Shown here in pieces: positions 44,500 to 56,479 of a stretch of DNA of 64,000 bases (position 1 is the first letter of the stretch; the number at the start of each line of letters is the position of its first letter). The notes under the pieces are model-generated. The model made no database searches and had not been told where the DNA came from. It saw only the letters and a program-made list of their open reading frames with translations. The translations under genes were made by a program, and so were the position numbers. Source of the stretch: Nemertoderma westbladi (lineage: Eukaryota > Xenacoelomorpha > Nemertodermatida > Nemertodermatidae); contig JAUCBJ010003676.1 of assembly GCA_032718475.1 (NCBI GenBank), positions 80,763-144,762 on the forward strand, in the 5' to 3' direction.

Positions 44500-44824
44500 A
44501 GTGTAGAGTTGACTGCCATGTTGTATGTATTTAATTAAAATAATTTTCGTAGAGGGAAGTTAATTTGGGATTACTCTCTATCAGATGTAAGCAATGGGGT
44601 GGGTCATGGGACCCAAATATAGTACATTATGCATATGCAGGGCAAACATTAATAAAATCATTCAGTCAACCTGAAGGGTATTTGCTTTAGTTAACTACTG
44701 CGTGAAAAGCGAATTTATGATGTTACCCATACTTCAGGTAAATGAATTTTTAGATATTTTGTACTGAAGGCAAGGATTTCTGATATAATTAAAATACAAG
44801 ACAGGGGCTTGTTTCGATATATGT
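44500..44824. other. No feature seen
   Basis: Intronic AT-rich sequence without a recognisable gene or repeat. Confidence 0.4.
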
Positions 44825-45150
44825 AGTTGCGCCCTTCGAGCAGCACGTGAGTTAATCAAATATTAGACACAATGTTTGAGTTGTCCCTTCGAGCAGCACG
44901 TGAGTTTGGCTTTGACCCTTCGATATATGTATTTGCGCCCTTCGAGCAGCACGTGAGTTACATCAAATAATAGACACACTGTTTGACTTTGTCCCTTCGA
45001 GCAGCACGTGAGTTTTGCTTTGACCCTTGATATATGATGTTGTGCCCTTCGAGCAGCACGTGAGTTACATCAAATAATAGACACACTGTTTGACTTTGTC
45101 CCTTCGAGCAGCACGTGAGTTTGGCTTTGACCCTTCCAGCAGCATGTGTC
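44825..45150 (+). repeat. E-box-bearing tandem repeat
   Basis: CCCTTCGAGCAGCACGTGAG occurs six times (near 44831, 44886, 44938, 44994, 45047 and 45102) plus one decayed copy (45131). Spacing is about 52-56 bases, and alternate copies share flanks, so the true unit is about 108 bp. Each copy contains the palindromic E-box CACGTG. Confidence 0.85.
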
Positions 45151-46115
45151 AATCGAGCCGAATCATACCGATCGAGCCGAATAGAACCAATCGAGGCGAT
45201 CAAGCCGAGTCGAGCCCAATCGAGCCGAACGGAGCCGAGTTGAGCCCAATCAAGCCGAGCGAGCCAGACTGAGCCGATTCAAGCCCAATCGAGTCGAGTC
45301 GAGCCCAATAGAGCCGAGTCGAGCCCAATCAATCCTAGTCGAGCCCAATTGAGCTGGACTGGGCGAAGTCGAGCCCAATCGAGCCAGACTGTGCCAAGTT
45401 GAGCCAAATCGAACCGAGTCAAGCCCAATCAATCCCAATCGAGCCGAGTCGAGCGGATTGAGCCGAATCGAGCCCAATTGAGCCAAGTCGAGCCGGACCT
45501 GCCAAGTCGAACCGAATCGAGCCGAATCGAGCTGAGTCGACTCAGACCGAGCTGAGCCGAACCCAATCGAGCCGAGTCGAGCCGTGACATGCCAAATTGA
45601 GCCGGACTGAGTCGAGTCAAGACCAATCAAGCCGAGTCGAGCCCAATCGATCCGGACGGAGCCGAGTTGAGCCTAATCAAGCCGAGTCGAGCCCGACTGA
45701 GCCGAGTTAAGCCCAATCGAATCGAGTCGAGCCCAATAGAGCCGAGTAGAGCCCAATCAAGCCTAGTCGAGCCCAATTGAGCCGGACCAAGCCCAGTCGA
45801 GCCGGACTGAGCCGAGTTGAGCCAAATCGAGCTGAGTCAAGCCCAATTAATCCCAATCGAGCCGATTCAAGCCCAATCGAGCCGAGTCGAGACCAATCGA
45901 GCCCAATCGAGCCGATTCAAGCCCAATCGAGCCGAGTCGAGACCAATCAAGCCGAGTCGAGCCCAATTGAGCCAAGTCGAGCCGGACCAAGCCGAGTCGA
46001 ACCCAATCAAGCCGATTGAGCCGAATCGAGCTGAGTCGAGTCGAGCCCAATCGAGCCAAACCGAGCCGATCAAGCCAAGTCGAAATGAATCGAGCCCAAT
46101 CATGCCAGACCGAGC
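45150..46115 (+). repeat. Degenerate TCGAGCC minisatellite
   Basis: Nearly 1 kb of short units of 10-20 bp alternates CGAGCCGAGT and CGAGCCCAAT. The array is dense in TCGA and CpG, unlike the AT-rich surroundings. The open frames read through it on both strands are repeat artefacts. Confidence 0.88.
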
Positions 46116-46956
46116 CGAGCTCGTTGTCTCCTTTATTTGAAATAAAAAGTCGGTTCCTTATCGGGCCGCTAGGCACTAATAATTAATAGTGCCTCAATTT
46201 ATTTTTTGTTTTCATGGTTGAAATAGGCATAGGAAGTGGTACTTGATCAGTGCATTTCCGTATATCCACCTTCTGCCATTCTGATCGGGGGTTTCTTTGG
46301 GGGGTTGTTTTTTCCCTCTTCAGAATAGCAAACAGGATTACCTAACTAGGCTAGACTTCCCCAAACACGAACGCGAGCAATTCGACAGACAATGGTGCAT
46401 AACGACAACGTTTGCATTATATCACTATATATATGTATTTCCACAGGAGATCGCTGTAATACCCAATTGACAAAGGTAATTGGTTTTGCAGTGACATCCT
46501 ATGCGACTATTTTCCCTTCCTTGGAGGGTGCATGTGTATTAGCATTTGCTCGGCAGGAATAACCAGACTCATATATCAACCTGGACCAGAGCCATTTCCC
46601 CTCCCTTGGAGGTTGTGTATCAGCATATGGTCTATGGAACAACCAGGTTTGTAAATCACTCTGGGCAGCCAAGCCCAAAGCCAGAATATCGTTGCTAAGG
46701 CAACGTCCTATCAGAGCTTCAAGGTGCAGGTAGGATACTAGCAGTGTAAGTAATGGAGCTGATTGCTCACCATATATTGACAAATATTGGGTTCATTGAA
46801 ACGTTCATTCCAACATTGCATAATACTATAAATATTATACCGACTTATTGTTTGTTAATATTTTCACCAAGGGAGAAATATTTGGATAGCATTCTAACAA
46901 AAAAAATTGAAAAGATTAAAAGGGCTGAACACGTACTGTCCCTCTTTCTTTGATTG
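46116..46956. other. Gene-free stretch with one imperfect ~84-bp duplication
   Basis: TTTTCCCTTCCTTGGAGG and TTTCCCCTCCCTTGGAGG head two similar blocks (about 46508-46590 and 46590-46665) that share GTGTAT(T/C)AGCAT and AACCAG. The 66-codon open frame at 46753 has no support. Confidence 0.45.
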
Positions 46957-47076
46957 ATTGGCGGTGTGGTTAAATTTCTACATTTTACTAATTTATAAAG
47001 TTGTGATACAGTCGCTCGATTTTAATTTGTATCTCATAACTGGGCCTCGTGCTGCGCGAAGGCCCCACGAACGTGT
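46957..47076 (+). repeat. Short dispersed repeat S, copy 1
   Basis: It shares GATTGGCGGTGTGGTTAAAT, TTTTAATTTGT(A/G)TCTCATAACTG and GTGCTGCGCGAAG(G/T)CCCCACGAACGTGT with 48291-48410, in the same orientation 1.33 kb away. It may be a SINE or the terminal repeats of a miniature LTR-like element enclosing 47077-48290. Confidence 0.6.
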
Positions 47077-48290
47077 TAATCTGTTGTTCTGTATTATGTT
47101 GATCTGTTATTCTGTTGTTCTGTTATGTTCAATTTTAAAAGTTAATGACTTAGCCAAATTTCGATGAAATCTATCCAAACTTGGTACACATGTAGCCTGG
47201 CATAAGTTTAGAAATTTTCCAAGTTGAATTTGAGTGTGGCCTTCGAGAAGCTAAGATAATAGCAGTTAAATAATTAAATTAAAATTAATTGGTTAGGGTA
47301 AAAACAGCATTTTCAACATGACTTTTAATGGAATTAATTTTTTTATAGTATAAGATTTGAATACATATACTTAAAAATTATACAGCTGTAATCCCCATAC
47401 CCCATTCCATTATTATTTTATATTTATTTAACGTGACTTTCTTTAATTTGCGTAATCAATATATCTACAGGATGTTAATTATTATTATATCATATACGCT
47501 ATTCATATAATGTGATTGTGTTCACTACTCATATAAAGTGAATGTGTTCACTACTCACGTGAAGTTAATGTATTCTCTGCTCATATACCCAATGGATTCA
47601 ACCCAAATGCCTTTAATTCTTTTATCTTTAATTGATTTAAATTAATTAAAACAGCATAAAAAATGTATGCGCATTAAATACTGTTCATTTATTGGTCAAC
47701 AGGCATGTTGGTGCTGGATAGATAGGGATCTGGGGAGCAGCTAGTTGCTTAGAATGTTTCACTGGGAATGCGAGTGGAGGGGTGTTGAATGTATGTAACC
47801 ACGAGGTTATTGGCCAGCTAAAGAACTAGCTAGAAACCTGCATTCCCTACCTCCTATTACACTGTAGACTCTATTATTATTTTATTTCTTTAGTTCTCAA
47901 GTAATAGACAGATCTCACTTAATGATTTTCAATAACATTACCACTGCAGAAGGATTATATCCAAAATAGTTTATTCTTCAAAATATTAGGCTTATTATTT
48001 ATTGATGGGATTTCTGTGTAGGCCTATTTGAATTGTCTAAGTTTTTACACTGAGGCATTAGCAGAGGGTACCGGTATATAAATTGAATTATTTCAATATC
48101 ATTTCCTGAATCGACATCGGCATAAGATATTTTTTATATTTCTGACAAATTGAGCGGGCTACGATCTTGATTTTACCCATAAAACACAAATTCACTGTCA
48201 ATACCTACCCGCCATCAATCTCATGTACTGTGGTACCGTCTGTACCTTTGGGTTGGGGTGCTGATTAAAAGGGGTGAACTGAACACGCAT
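47077..48290. other. No gene; small 26-bp tandem array
   Basis: Three degenerate 26-bp units (TACTCATATAAAGTGAATGTG type) lie at 47505-47585. The remainder is AT-rich with no recognised feature. Confidence 0.45.
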
Positions 48291-48410
48291 AGATTGGCGG
48301 TGTGGTTAAATTTCTCTAATACCGTACAGATTTTGTGATACAATCGTTAAATTTTAATTTGTGTCTCATAACTGAGCCTTGTGCTGCGCGAAGTCCCCAC
48401 GAACGTGTAT
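48291..48410 (+). repeat. Short dispersed repeat S, copy 2
   Basis: Direct repeat of 46957-47076. It ends about 15 bases from the donor site of the FReD exon. Confidence 0.6.
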
Positions 48411-48424
48411 AAATAGGTACCAAC

Positions 48425-49066
48425 CTTCAATCAGTATTTTCATTTCAACCATTTGAACTGGGTTATCACCGGATAGGCTCTGCCATCTAGGTCCTACAGC
48501 AGCTATGGCTCCGTATAATCCATTGAGGTTGGATAGATGGCACCAATTGTACCACCAACCTCCTTTATACTCCTGAGCGCAGTTACCGCTACCGCTACCG
48601 GTTACCGGTACTTGATCTAAATCGTTGTCATATGTTGAAAATGCCATTCCATTGTGGGCTCTTGCTGGGTAATCAATGTTGGTTATTAACGAATCGCCGG
48701 CAGTAGAATCCTGGTTATTGTATCCTGATATCTTTAGCTCATAGTTGGTATCAGCAGATAGAACTTCAAAGGATGAATATTCTGCATAACTTACGATATT
48801 ATTGTAGCAAAGTTCTACTCTAAGTTGAACTCCTCCCTGGGTGAGCTGGTGAATATTTTGGAGGCCAAGCCAAAACTCGTTGTTTATGTCTCCGAACCCG
48901 GCTACGTATTCATTCAAATTTCTATAGAAATCAACAATCCCATTCATTCTTCGTTGAATGACGATCCATTGATCTCCTTGTTGATCGTCGTAACGAAGAT
49001 AACCGTTGAGACTGTTTACAGTGGCAGGACGAACTTCTCCGTTTGCTTGTAATTCCGCGCATGTTC
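48425..49066 (-). CDS. Fibrinogen-related domain (FReD) exon
   Basis: A 642-base exon with TTTTATCTAG acceptor and GAAG|GTTGGT donor, both phase 1, encodes a whole fibrinogen C-terminal domain of about 214 residues. Diagnostic features are CAELQANGE at the start, QWIVIQRR, VDFYRNLNEYVAGFGDINNEFWLGL, SYAEYSSFEV, the calcium-site stretch STYDNDLDQ, NCAQEYKGGWWYNWCHLSNLNG with the C-terminal disulfide pair, and VEMKI at the end. The usual GVYxIxP...VYCDM block is replaced by a short stretch without its cysteine, while an extra cysteine appears in VELCYNN, so the N-terminal disulfide must differ. FReD domains bind carbohydrates or acetylated ligands, or protein partners. Coding the domain in one symmetric exon permits shuffling. 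Confidence 0.9.
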
Positions 49067-49069
49067 CTA

Positions 49070-49204
49070 GATAAAATCAGCTAACAATAATGTTGGTTTA
49101 AATTAGGCTAAAAATATTATATATGGAGTAGTAATTTGGCATTAGCTTAGTTACTGTTACAAAGTGATAGTTTGTTGAACTAACAGTACTTTATCATAAA
49201 ATTT
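49070..49204. other. Intron 1 start region near FReD exon
   Basis: AT-rich, no feature seen apart from the (ACT)n tail of the LINE fragment that follows. Confidence 0.4.
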
Positions 49205-49475
49205 ACTACTACTACTACTACTAGGTCGAGCGAACTCGGACAGTGAAAATGAGATCCTTCCAGGCTTCCCGATTCTCCATAGTTGTCGCAAATTCGTTTC
49301 TCCCAAGTTCAGTATCCCTTTCAAGTTGATCTATATATGTTATGGCTGGTGTTCAACGACTACGCTTTCCATGAGTTGGTTGCCAGAGAAGTAGATCTGG
49401 TATGACCTCGTCTTTACTTCACCAGCAGTGCCCACTGAATCTTAATCTGCGTTCACGGAGGGGAGTTGATACAGG
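49205..49475 (-). mobile_element. LINE relic E (3' end with trinucleotide tail)
   Basis: The minus strand reads RERRLRFSGHC, DEVIPDLLLWQPTHGKRS, TYIDQLERDTELG and ENREAWKDL, with two stops. This is the C-terminus of the RT protein of the same broad LINE group. The sense 3' end carries a TAG/AGT trinucleotide tail (49203-49222 on the plus strand), typical of LINEs with short microsatellite tails. Confidence 0.7.
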
Positions 49476-49479
49476 TGGC

Positions 49480-50074
49480 ATAAAATTTACTATCGAATTA
49501 TTGTTAGAGATTAGAGAACTAAACTGCCGAGGTTTGAGATAGTATATTTTCTAATTATTCTTTCATTAATTCAATTAATTTTCTAATGTAATTTATGTAT
49601 AAACCTTATTAAAGCCGGGGGGATCAATATGACCCCCCCCCCCCCCCCCCCCCAGATATTTTGTACAACATTTTATAGCCCAGTACTAATAAGGTTAACA
49701 ACGGTTCACGTCATATGTGAAAACCGTATTAAGTAAGAAAGTCCAATATTCCCAAATAAATTATAGTTCTACTGGGAATTCCAATTATATCATATTCCAA
49801 CCCACAATAGATCACCCAAAATCAACAGAGAAGTAAAAATAACTATTAATAACAATGTTGAATTAAAAAGAAAACAATCAATACAATTTCTTGGACTTTA
49901 CATCTACACTCTACAGTATACGAAGTCAACGTTTTAGTGACTGGTTTATTCCAACTAGCTATGCGATATTTGATAAGCGGCACAATTCCTGCGTAATAAT
50001 AACTACGAGATCATATGGTAATAGTTTCAGTTATTTTATTTCATAAAATAAAAATTGTTATTTTGTTAAAATCA
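49480..50074. other. No gene; C21 tract
   Basis: A run of 21 C lies at 49633-49653. The rest is AT-rich intron sequence without a recognised feature. Confidence 0.5.
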
Positions 50075-50405
50075 CCAAAACCTAGTCTAACAGCGATACA
50101 CCAAAATTGTTTTATCGTAACACACACACACACACGCATCTTGAGATCTACTAAGTTTACAGATAGGTTAATATTATTTGTAGAGATATTTGGTATTTGT
50201 TTGTTCAGGCACCCTTTTGTCTGCCTTTTCCTGTCGGCAGTATTGTTCTTACGCTAGTACCATTGACCCGCTAGCTCGTATTATACCCATATAAATCACA
50301 CCACGGCAAGTTTACAGTATTTTAGGTCCATTAGCGATAGTTAGGATTTGCTAGGCGGGATTGTTTTCCTGTGAGTTTGGTCCGCATCTGTAGACTGTGT
50401 ACATC
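50075..50405 (+). repeat. Dispersed repeat R, copy 2
   Basis: It is homologous to 18240-18735 but lacks about 160 bases from the middle. It abuts the truncated integrase of BEL3 and ends the BEL3 reading frame artificially. Confidence 0.6.
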
Positions 50406-53400
50406 TAAAACATTGAAGAAAGGCGTCAGCTGATAAATCATTAGCTAGTTCTAAATTAATATGTCGTGTTGAACAACAAGTAAATAGGCAAACATAAACT
50501 TTTAATTTCTCTCTATTAATAAGATCATTTATTATCCATAAATGTCCCGTGTAATCCATCCCAACAGCAGAGTAAGGCACATCAGCATCAATACGAAAAT
50601 AAGGTAAGGATGGAGTTGGTGGCAAGGGAAAGGGTTTCCCTATAACTTTAGAACATATAATGCATGGATGGATTGTTTTTCTCACTTGTTGTCTTGACCT
50701 GGCTACCCAATATTTCTGTCGAAAAGCTACTAATGTAGAACGAACACCTGCATGTAAGTTTGTTTCATGTACATTACGAATAATAAGTTTTGTGGCATAA
50801 TGATCTTTAGGAAGCAGTAAAGGTAATGTATACCTATGATCTATCTTTACTCTCCCGGCAAGACAAATACAGCCATGTTTATCCATGCATAACCCAAGTT
50901 GCTTTACAATGGGTGGACTTCGCTCATGATGTAATTTGACATGGCTACTTAAATCTTCAATTCGTTCAAGTTGACGATTACTTGCAACATATTCATAAAC
51001 ATCTGCAAAGGCTGAAGCTTGAAGAGATCGAATAAGATAAAGTTCAGATAAATTCATTTCCTCAGCTTCAATTATAAGTGAATTACGTGTATGTTTCGTA
51101 ATAAATCGCAAAATGTATGCTACTACTCAAAGTATTACTTCGTAATTATTAAATCTTGTTAAATCAATACATGACAATATACCACAGTAGTACTCATTTA
51201 ACACTTCTTTTTCAACAAGTGCTGTAATCGAAATTGTATGTTTAGGCTTCCAAATTGGCCATTCTTTTTTATTCTTTAGCCAAGTAGGTCCATTTCGCCA
51301 CAAATTTGACTTCAATAAATAATCAGCAGTACAAGACCTTGATAAAATATCAGCAGGGTTGTCATCAGTCCTCACATGTGATATTTCTGGTAATGTACGT
51401 GTACTAAGGATCTCTTTAACACGATTCCTTACAAACACCTTCAACATTTTTTCTGAATGTAACCAATGCAAGCATATTTCACTGTCAGACCAAATTTAAC
51501 TATAAAATTGCCAAATGCAGGTTTGTATATATTACATAGGTAAGAAGTATAACGTTCAGCCAGTGTAAGTGCTAAGAGTTCTTTACTTGGAATTGATAAA
51601 CCTTTATGTCATTTCAGCGCCATTTAGATTTACAGAGATCAAACATTTCTCTACATACATTTGCAGATGCTTCCCTAGTGGCATTTGGGTGTGTTTCTTA
51701 CTTTGTTTCAGACTCATCGGTAAATCTAATAGGCTCAAAAGTAAAAGTAGTAGCAAAAAAGAAACATAAAGAAACATTTACACTTCCTCTTCACTGTCAC
51801 ATCCTGACAGTAGATTGTCACAATATAACTTATTAAGCATATCAGCAGCAACAGCTGAATCATTTCTTCAAATGGAAGTCGATTGTGACACTAAGTAGAA
51901 ATGATGATGAAGTAGATCCGAACCAAACCACAAGATATCGTAGAACAATTAACTCACCATTAGGATTGTGGTCTTTCACCCAAATGAATTTAACGTAATT
52001 TAAATGCTCTTGATTCAATTTAACTTGTAAAAATGCCTTTGCTATGTCAGAACAAAATGCATATTTGGGAACCCGGAACAGATGTAAAATTTTTACAAGA
52101 TCAGCAAGCATACAAGGTCCTGTTTCCAAGCACTCATTCAAAGATGGGTTTCCAGAATTCGCTGCAAAGACAATTCTAATAGGTGTAGTAACACTATTAG
52201 GTTGCATCACAAAAAAATGCGGTATAAAATGAGAATCCTTCTCATTCCATGGATTTTCTGACTCAGGTATTATTTCCTTCCACATAGCCTTTATTTATCT
52301 GGTCTTGAATAATATCATCATATTCTTTAAATAAATTGATTTTTTTTAAACGCCGTAAAACTTATTTACACTGCCTTGTAGCTTCTTCTATATTAGAAGG
52401 GAGTGTTTGATGATCTAATTTAAATGGTAATGGCACCTCATATTTACCCTTAACAAATTTGATTTTTGACTGAAAATCGGATATAAAGGTATCCCTCAAA
52501 TCTCTGTCCGTCATTTCAACAGAATCTATACCAAGACCTTCCAATGAAAAATAATGGTTAATTTGAGTATCGTATCTAATTTCTCATAAATGGTGTTATT
52601 AGAAAAGGTTACACTAGAATGCATACAAGTTAATACTGTTATTCCCTCAAAATCAGGAGAGTAAGGGCCATGAATTTCTTCAAAGGCAGAAGGAGAAAGG
52701 GGGCCAAGTAGTATATATCCAAGATTTGAAGGTTGCACCATTGGACCTTCCCCTTTAATTATTTTGTCTTTAATAAATTTCCAAGATTGATCACCTCCAA
52801 TCATGATATCAACACAAAATGTATCTTGATTTAATGGGTCTGCAAAGTTTTCTAAACCAAGCTCCTTTATGTAGTCTAAGATATGGCAATAATTCCAATT
52901 GTGTTGGTCAAAGGGCGATACTATTTGGTCAATAACATATGTAGATAAAGGAATAAGACCATCACTAGTAACTAATTTAACATTTGTTGTAGAAAGTTGT
53001 AATGACTTTACAATGCATCCAAAGCCACAAACAGTAATATTTTTCTTGGCTAATATGCTGCTGTTAACTTGTTTACACATAGGGTTGTTATATATGACCT
53101 TTGACTGCCTGGATCTATCAAAATGTTACATTGTAGTATTCTTTCACCGCAAACTACTTGGGTCACTGCAGTTTGTAAAATCACAATATCAGCAATATCT
53201 TTTTCCTCAATACTATCTTTATTGGTATTCATTTGTTGACAAAGGGTTAACTCAGGTTTGGGTGCTGATATAGTAGCTGATGCAGTATGATTTACTTTAT
53301 TAGATGGTATCCATTCTGGGGCAGTTGGATTAGGTGTGGATTGACGCGATTTGAGTGATGATGGTAGAAAGGGAGGTCTAGATGAATTAACTCTAACCGG

Positions 53401-54805
53401 TATGGTTTTATTATAATTTTGATTCCAATGGATAGATGGTTGAGAGTTGCGATAGGTAGTTGGATGGCAATGGCTATATTGTTAATTGTCAAATGGTCTA
53501 TCTCTATGAAGGCTTGTATGGTGTTTTCCTTTACACTTTGCACAGCGAAACTTGCTAGGACAGTTCTTTGCAATATGGTCATTTCTGTGAAGGCAGTTTG
53601 TGCATGCACTTTTTCGCCTTACAGTATTATATTTTTCTTCATGTGTTATAGGGCACATTGCAGTAATGTGAGAAGTATTGTTACAGTAAAAACATTTCTT
53701 TATATCCTTGCTATAACCTGTCGAAGCACCATTATTATTGCCTGGGTTGGGGTTAGTAATGGAAGGAAAACTAGCAATTGTAGATGTGGTGTTTGTGCTG
53801 ATGTTGTTGTTGGTGATTGAGTGGTTAAAACTGTTCTTGCTGATTTGGTTAGTTCCTTAGAACTTACACAATCTTCTTTATCTTCTAATGTTTGATTCAA
53901 GTACGAAAGTAGTTGGTGAACATTCAATAATACTGTTTTATTATGGTCAAGGCGGGATAATAAATGTATTCTTTCTCGAATATCCTGAGGAAGCCTATCA
54001 AACATGGTTTGGGCCAGAGATTGGGAGAAGTCTGCTGCATGAAGTGCTTCTAATGAACGAAGGTGAACCATAATTTCATCATAAAATTTACGTAGTGAGT
54101 GTAGGGATTGGTCTGTTAGACCCAAAGTCAACAATTTATGATGATGTATCCTTACAATTTTATTGTGATCTCCAAACCGTTCAACTAGTGTTTTTAATGC
54201 CATTTCATAATTGGCATCTGAAGCAGTATAACCTTCTATTATTTGTGCAGCTTCCCCTATAAGTAGGGGCTTTAAGTTGTTAAATTTTTGAGACTTTGTA
54301 AGGTCAGCCCTGGATCCAACCTCAGCATCAAATTGGTCAATAGAACCTTGCCATTTTGTAAGTGAGCCATCATATTTTGTTAATTCAATTTTTGGTAATT
54401 TCGATGTAGATACAGTAGATGAACTAGACCTTGATGACTCGTTTCTGTCAGTGTTGGCTCTGTCTATAAGTGTTCTAAACTTATTAATCTGCCCTTTAAC
54501 TACATCTAAACGAATAGCATCATCTCCTTCCCGCTCAGCTATTGCCTCTGATTCAACTTCATATTGGTCATCATCACTAACAATTTCAAGTATTTTTCCA
54601 TCCGGACTTCATTTCTTGAAATGTATTATCCATTCGTTCATGAAAAATACATAATGTCTCATATGTACCTTCATTGTCATTTTTCACATTAAATAATTTC
54701 TCTGCATTTTGATATATTTTTGTGTAAGCCGTGCGTTTATTTTTTTTCTAACTTTACTTTAGCTATTAAGCTGTTTGGATCTATTCCAACTTGTTTTGGA
54801 GGCAT
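50405..54805 (-). pseudogene. gag-pol: BEL3: rearranged BEL/Pao gag-pol relic
   Basis: The minus strand starts with Gag at ATG 54805 (MPPKQVGIDPN) and continues through KLPKIELTKYDGSLTKWQG to MALKTLVERFGDHNK (near 54200). It then shows shifted Cys-His knuckles (CFYCNN...H...C, 53700-53560), a protease core LIDPGSQRSYIT (near 53110) and RT with FCSDIAKAFLQV (near 52050) and YCDN (near 51810). RNase H and integrase follow, the latter with HHCC and GMDYTG (50950-50480). Several frameshifts and stops occur. The integrase is cut before its second catalytic Asp by repeat R. A segment of RNase H at about 51606-51780 lies on the opposite strand. It belongs to a different BEL/Pao lineage from BEL1 and BEL2. 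LTRs were not found. Confidence 0.82.
51606..51780 (+). other. Inverted RNase H segment inside BEL3
   Basis: The plus strand here reads QRHLDLQRSNISLHTFADAS, continuing into FGCVSYFVSDSS and KVKVVAKKK. This is the beginning of a BEL RNase H, while RT on the right (51860 and above) and the rest of RNase H on the left (from KGLSIPSKELLALTLAERY, about 51605 downwards) read on the minus strand. A local inversion of about 170-200 bases explains it. Confidence 0.7.
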
Positions 54806-55106
54806 ACTTATTGCATAGGATTTGTTTTGTAGGCCTGTAGGCTCAGGGGATGTAATTAATAATAAACCTAATATTTCAATATTTCATTTGGTTAGGCCGG
54901 TTTACACTGTACATTATTATACCAAGCTGCCAAGCAATTAATAATAATCATCAACAGTCAATTCAATCAAACAGTTAAATATAGCAGAAAGGAGATAATC
55001 AGCAAATATAAGCAATTCAGAAGCGAAAACAGACTGTAGACACCACAATCTACAACAACAGTCTACCACAACAGTCTACCACAATCTACAAGCAGCTACT
55101 GATGGA
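54806..55106. other. Possible BEL3 leader remnant
   Basis: There is no LTR or gene signature. Short repeats of CAACAGTCTACCACAA lie near 55045-55095, just before the LINE copy. Confidence 0.4.
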
Positions 55107-56475
55107 TTGGATCAGCATGCATTATTTACATTCCTGGGGGACTTTAATGCAAGTCAGCATCAATCACCTACATCGCCCTGGGTCTATAGCAATAGTGTTA
55201 ACCGAAATTCCGTCCATCTTCAGGATTTTATCTCTGGAAATGGATTGTTTTCGGCTGTAACCCAGTTCAAGAATCGAACTGGAAAGCTATGGACTCATAG
55301 TGGACCGAGTGGTCACAAGTCCCAGATAGACCATATTCTGTTTCGTAGAAAATACAGGAGCTCTATACAAGACTGTAATGCTTTTACACTTCGACCCTTC
55401 TCCAGTGATCACCGCCTTATTGTGGCCAAGGTAAGACTTAGCCTGCGTGCTAGCCGAAAAATAACGATCTAACGAGCTAACGAAATCTGCCTTGCCACGG
55501 CATGACTGGTCCTCTCTGTTGCAACAGCCAAGTGTGAGATCCAGCTTCACACTACAGCTGAGCAACAGGTATGAGGTTCTTGCCTCTGAGGCGGCACATC
55601 ACTGTGAGGGCTATACTGCCTTCACAGAAGCAGTTAAGTTAGCAGCTGCAGAAAAAGTTCCTGTCTACCCTCGAAACAGTAAATGGGCTCCCTGGACTGA
55701 TCACAAAATTCAGAAGTACCGAAATGACCTCTATCATGCGCAGAAAGAGTCCCGACTCAAACAGACTACAGCCGCCAAGAATACAGCTAAGGCTGCATCT
55801 AGGTCCCTGAACAGGCAGTACTCTGTTAATCTGCAGGAGCTAATAAACCAACAGGTTGATGTCATCAATGATGCTGACAACAGCAGACAATCATCCCAGC
55901 ATGGAAATCGAGCAACTTGCTTATTTACTGGGCGGAAATGCCAACCAACCACCAAGGTTAAGGCAGAATCACCAGCCGATTGCCTCAATGGTTGGAAGGC
56001 CCACTTTGAAAAGCTCCTCAATAAAAAGAATTGAAAAGTTAAGAACTAAAAGTAAAAATAAAAGTAAAGAATTAAAAGTGTCTGAGTTCTGAGTCTGTAC
56101 TCCCAGATATTCCCATTGGTGATATCTCCTTTGCAGAAGTGAAGGCTGCTGCAAAGAGCATTAAGACCAATCGTGCCAGTGGAGTAGATGGTGTTCCCCC
56201 TGAGGTCTTTAAAATACCTGAGTGTTTAAAGCTCATCTATCCCGTCATAGTAGACATGTACCGAACACCAAGAGTCCCACAAGAAATGAAAACAAATAAG
56301 TTGGTGCCAGTTCCTTTCGCCGTGAGGACCAGCCAGTGCATAATCTTGTACTTTGGCAGCCTCATGGAGTGAATAAGCATGGTGGACAGCCCATGACTTT
56401 CTTGCGACGCATCATAAAGGAAACTGGCCTTGAAGATGCGGATGATCTATCAAATGTCATGGTAGATATTGTGCA
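55107..56475 (+). mobile_element. LINE relic F (close copy of relic D)
   Basis: The plus strand has the endonuclease C-terminal half (FLGDFNASQHQSPTSPW, HFSSDHR-type end as FSSDHRLIVAKV) and the linker, with a short insertion and frameshift near 55465. RT entry TNRASGVDGVPPEVFKIPE (56160-56225) follows. The sequence then jumps by internal deletion to C-terminal LVLWQPHGVNKHGGQPMTF (near 56345). It lacks both the solo LTR and BEL2 found in relic D and so acts as the empty-site reference. It is truncated at about 56475, where the satellite begins. Confidence 0.82.
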
Positions 56476-56479
56476 AGTA

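Noticed and set aside
45250-46176. Several Ser/Arg/Leu-rich frames on both strands
   Set aside because: Artefacts of the TCGAGCC minisatellite.
46753-46953. 66-codon plus-strand frame
   Set aside because: No domain, no splice context, AT-rich chance frame.
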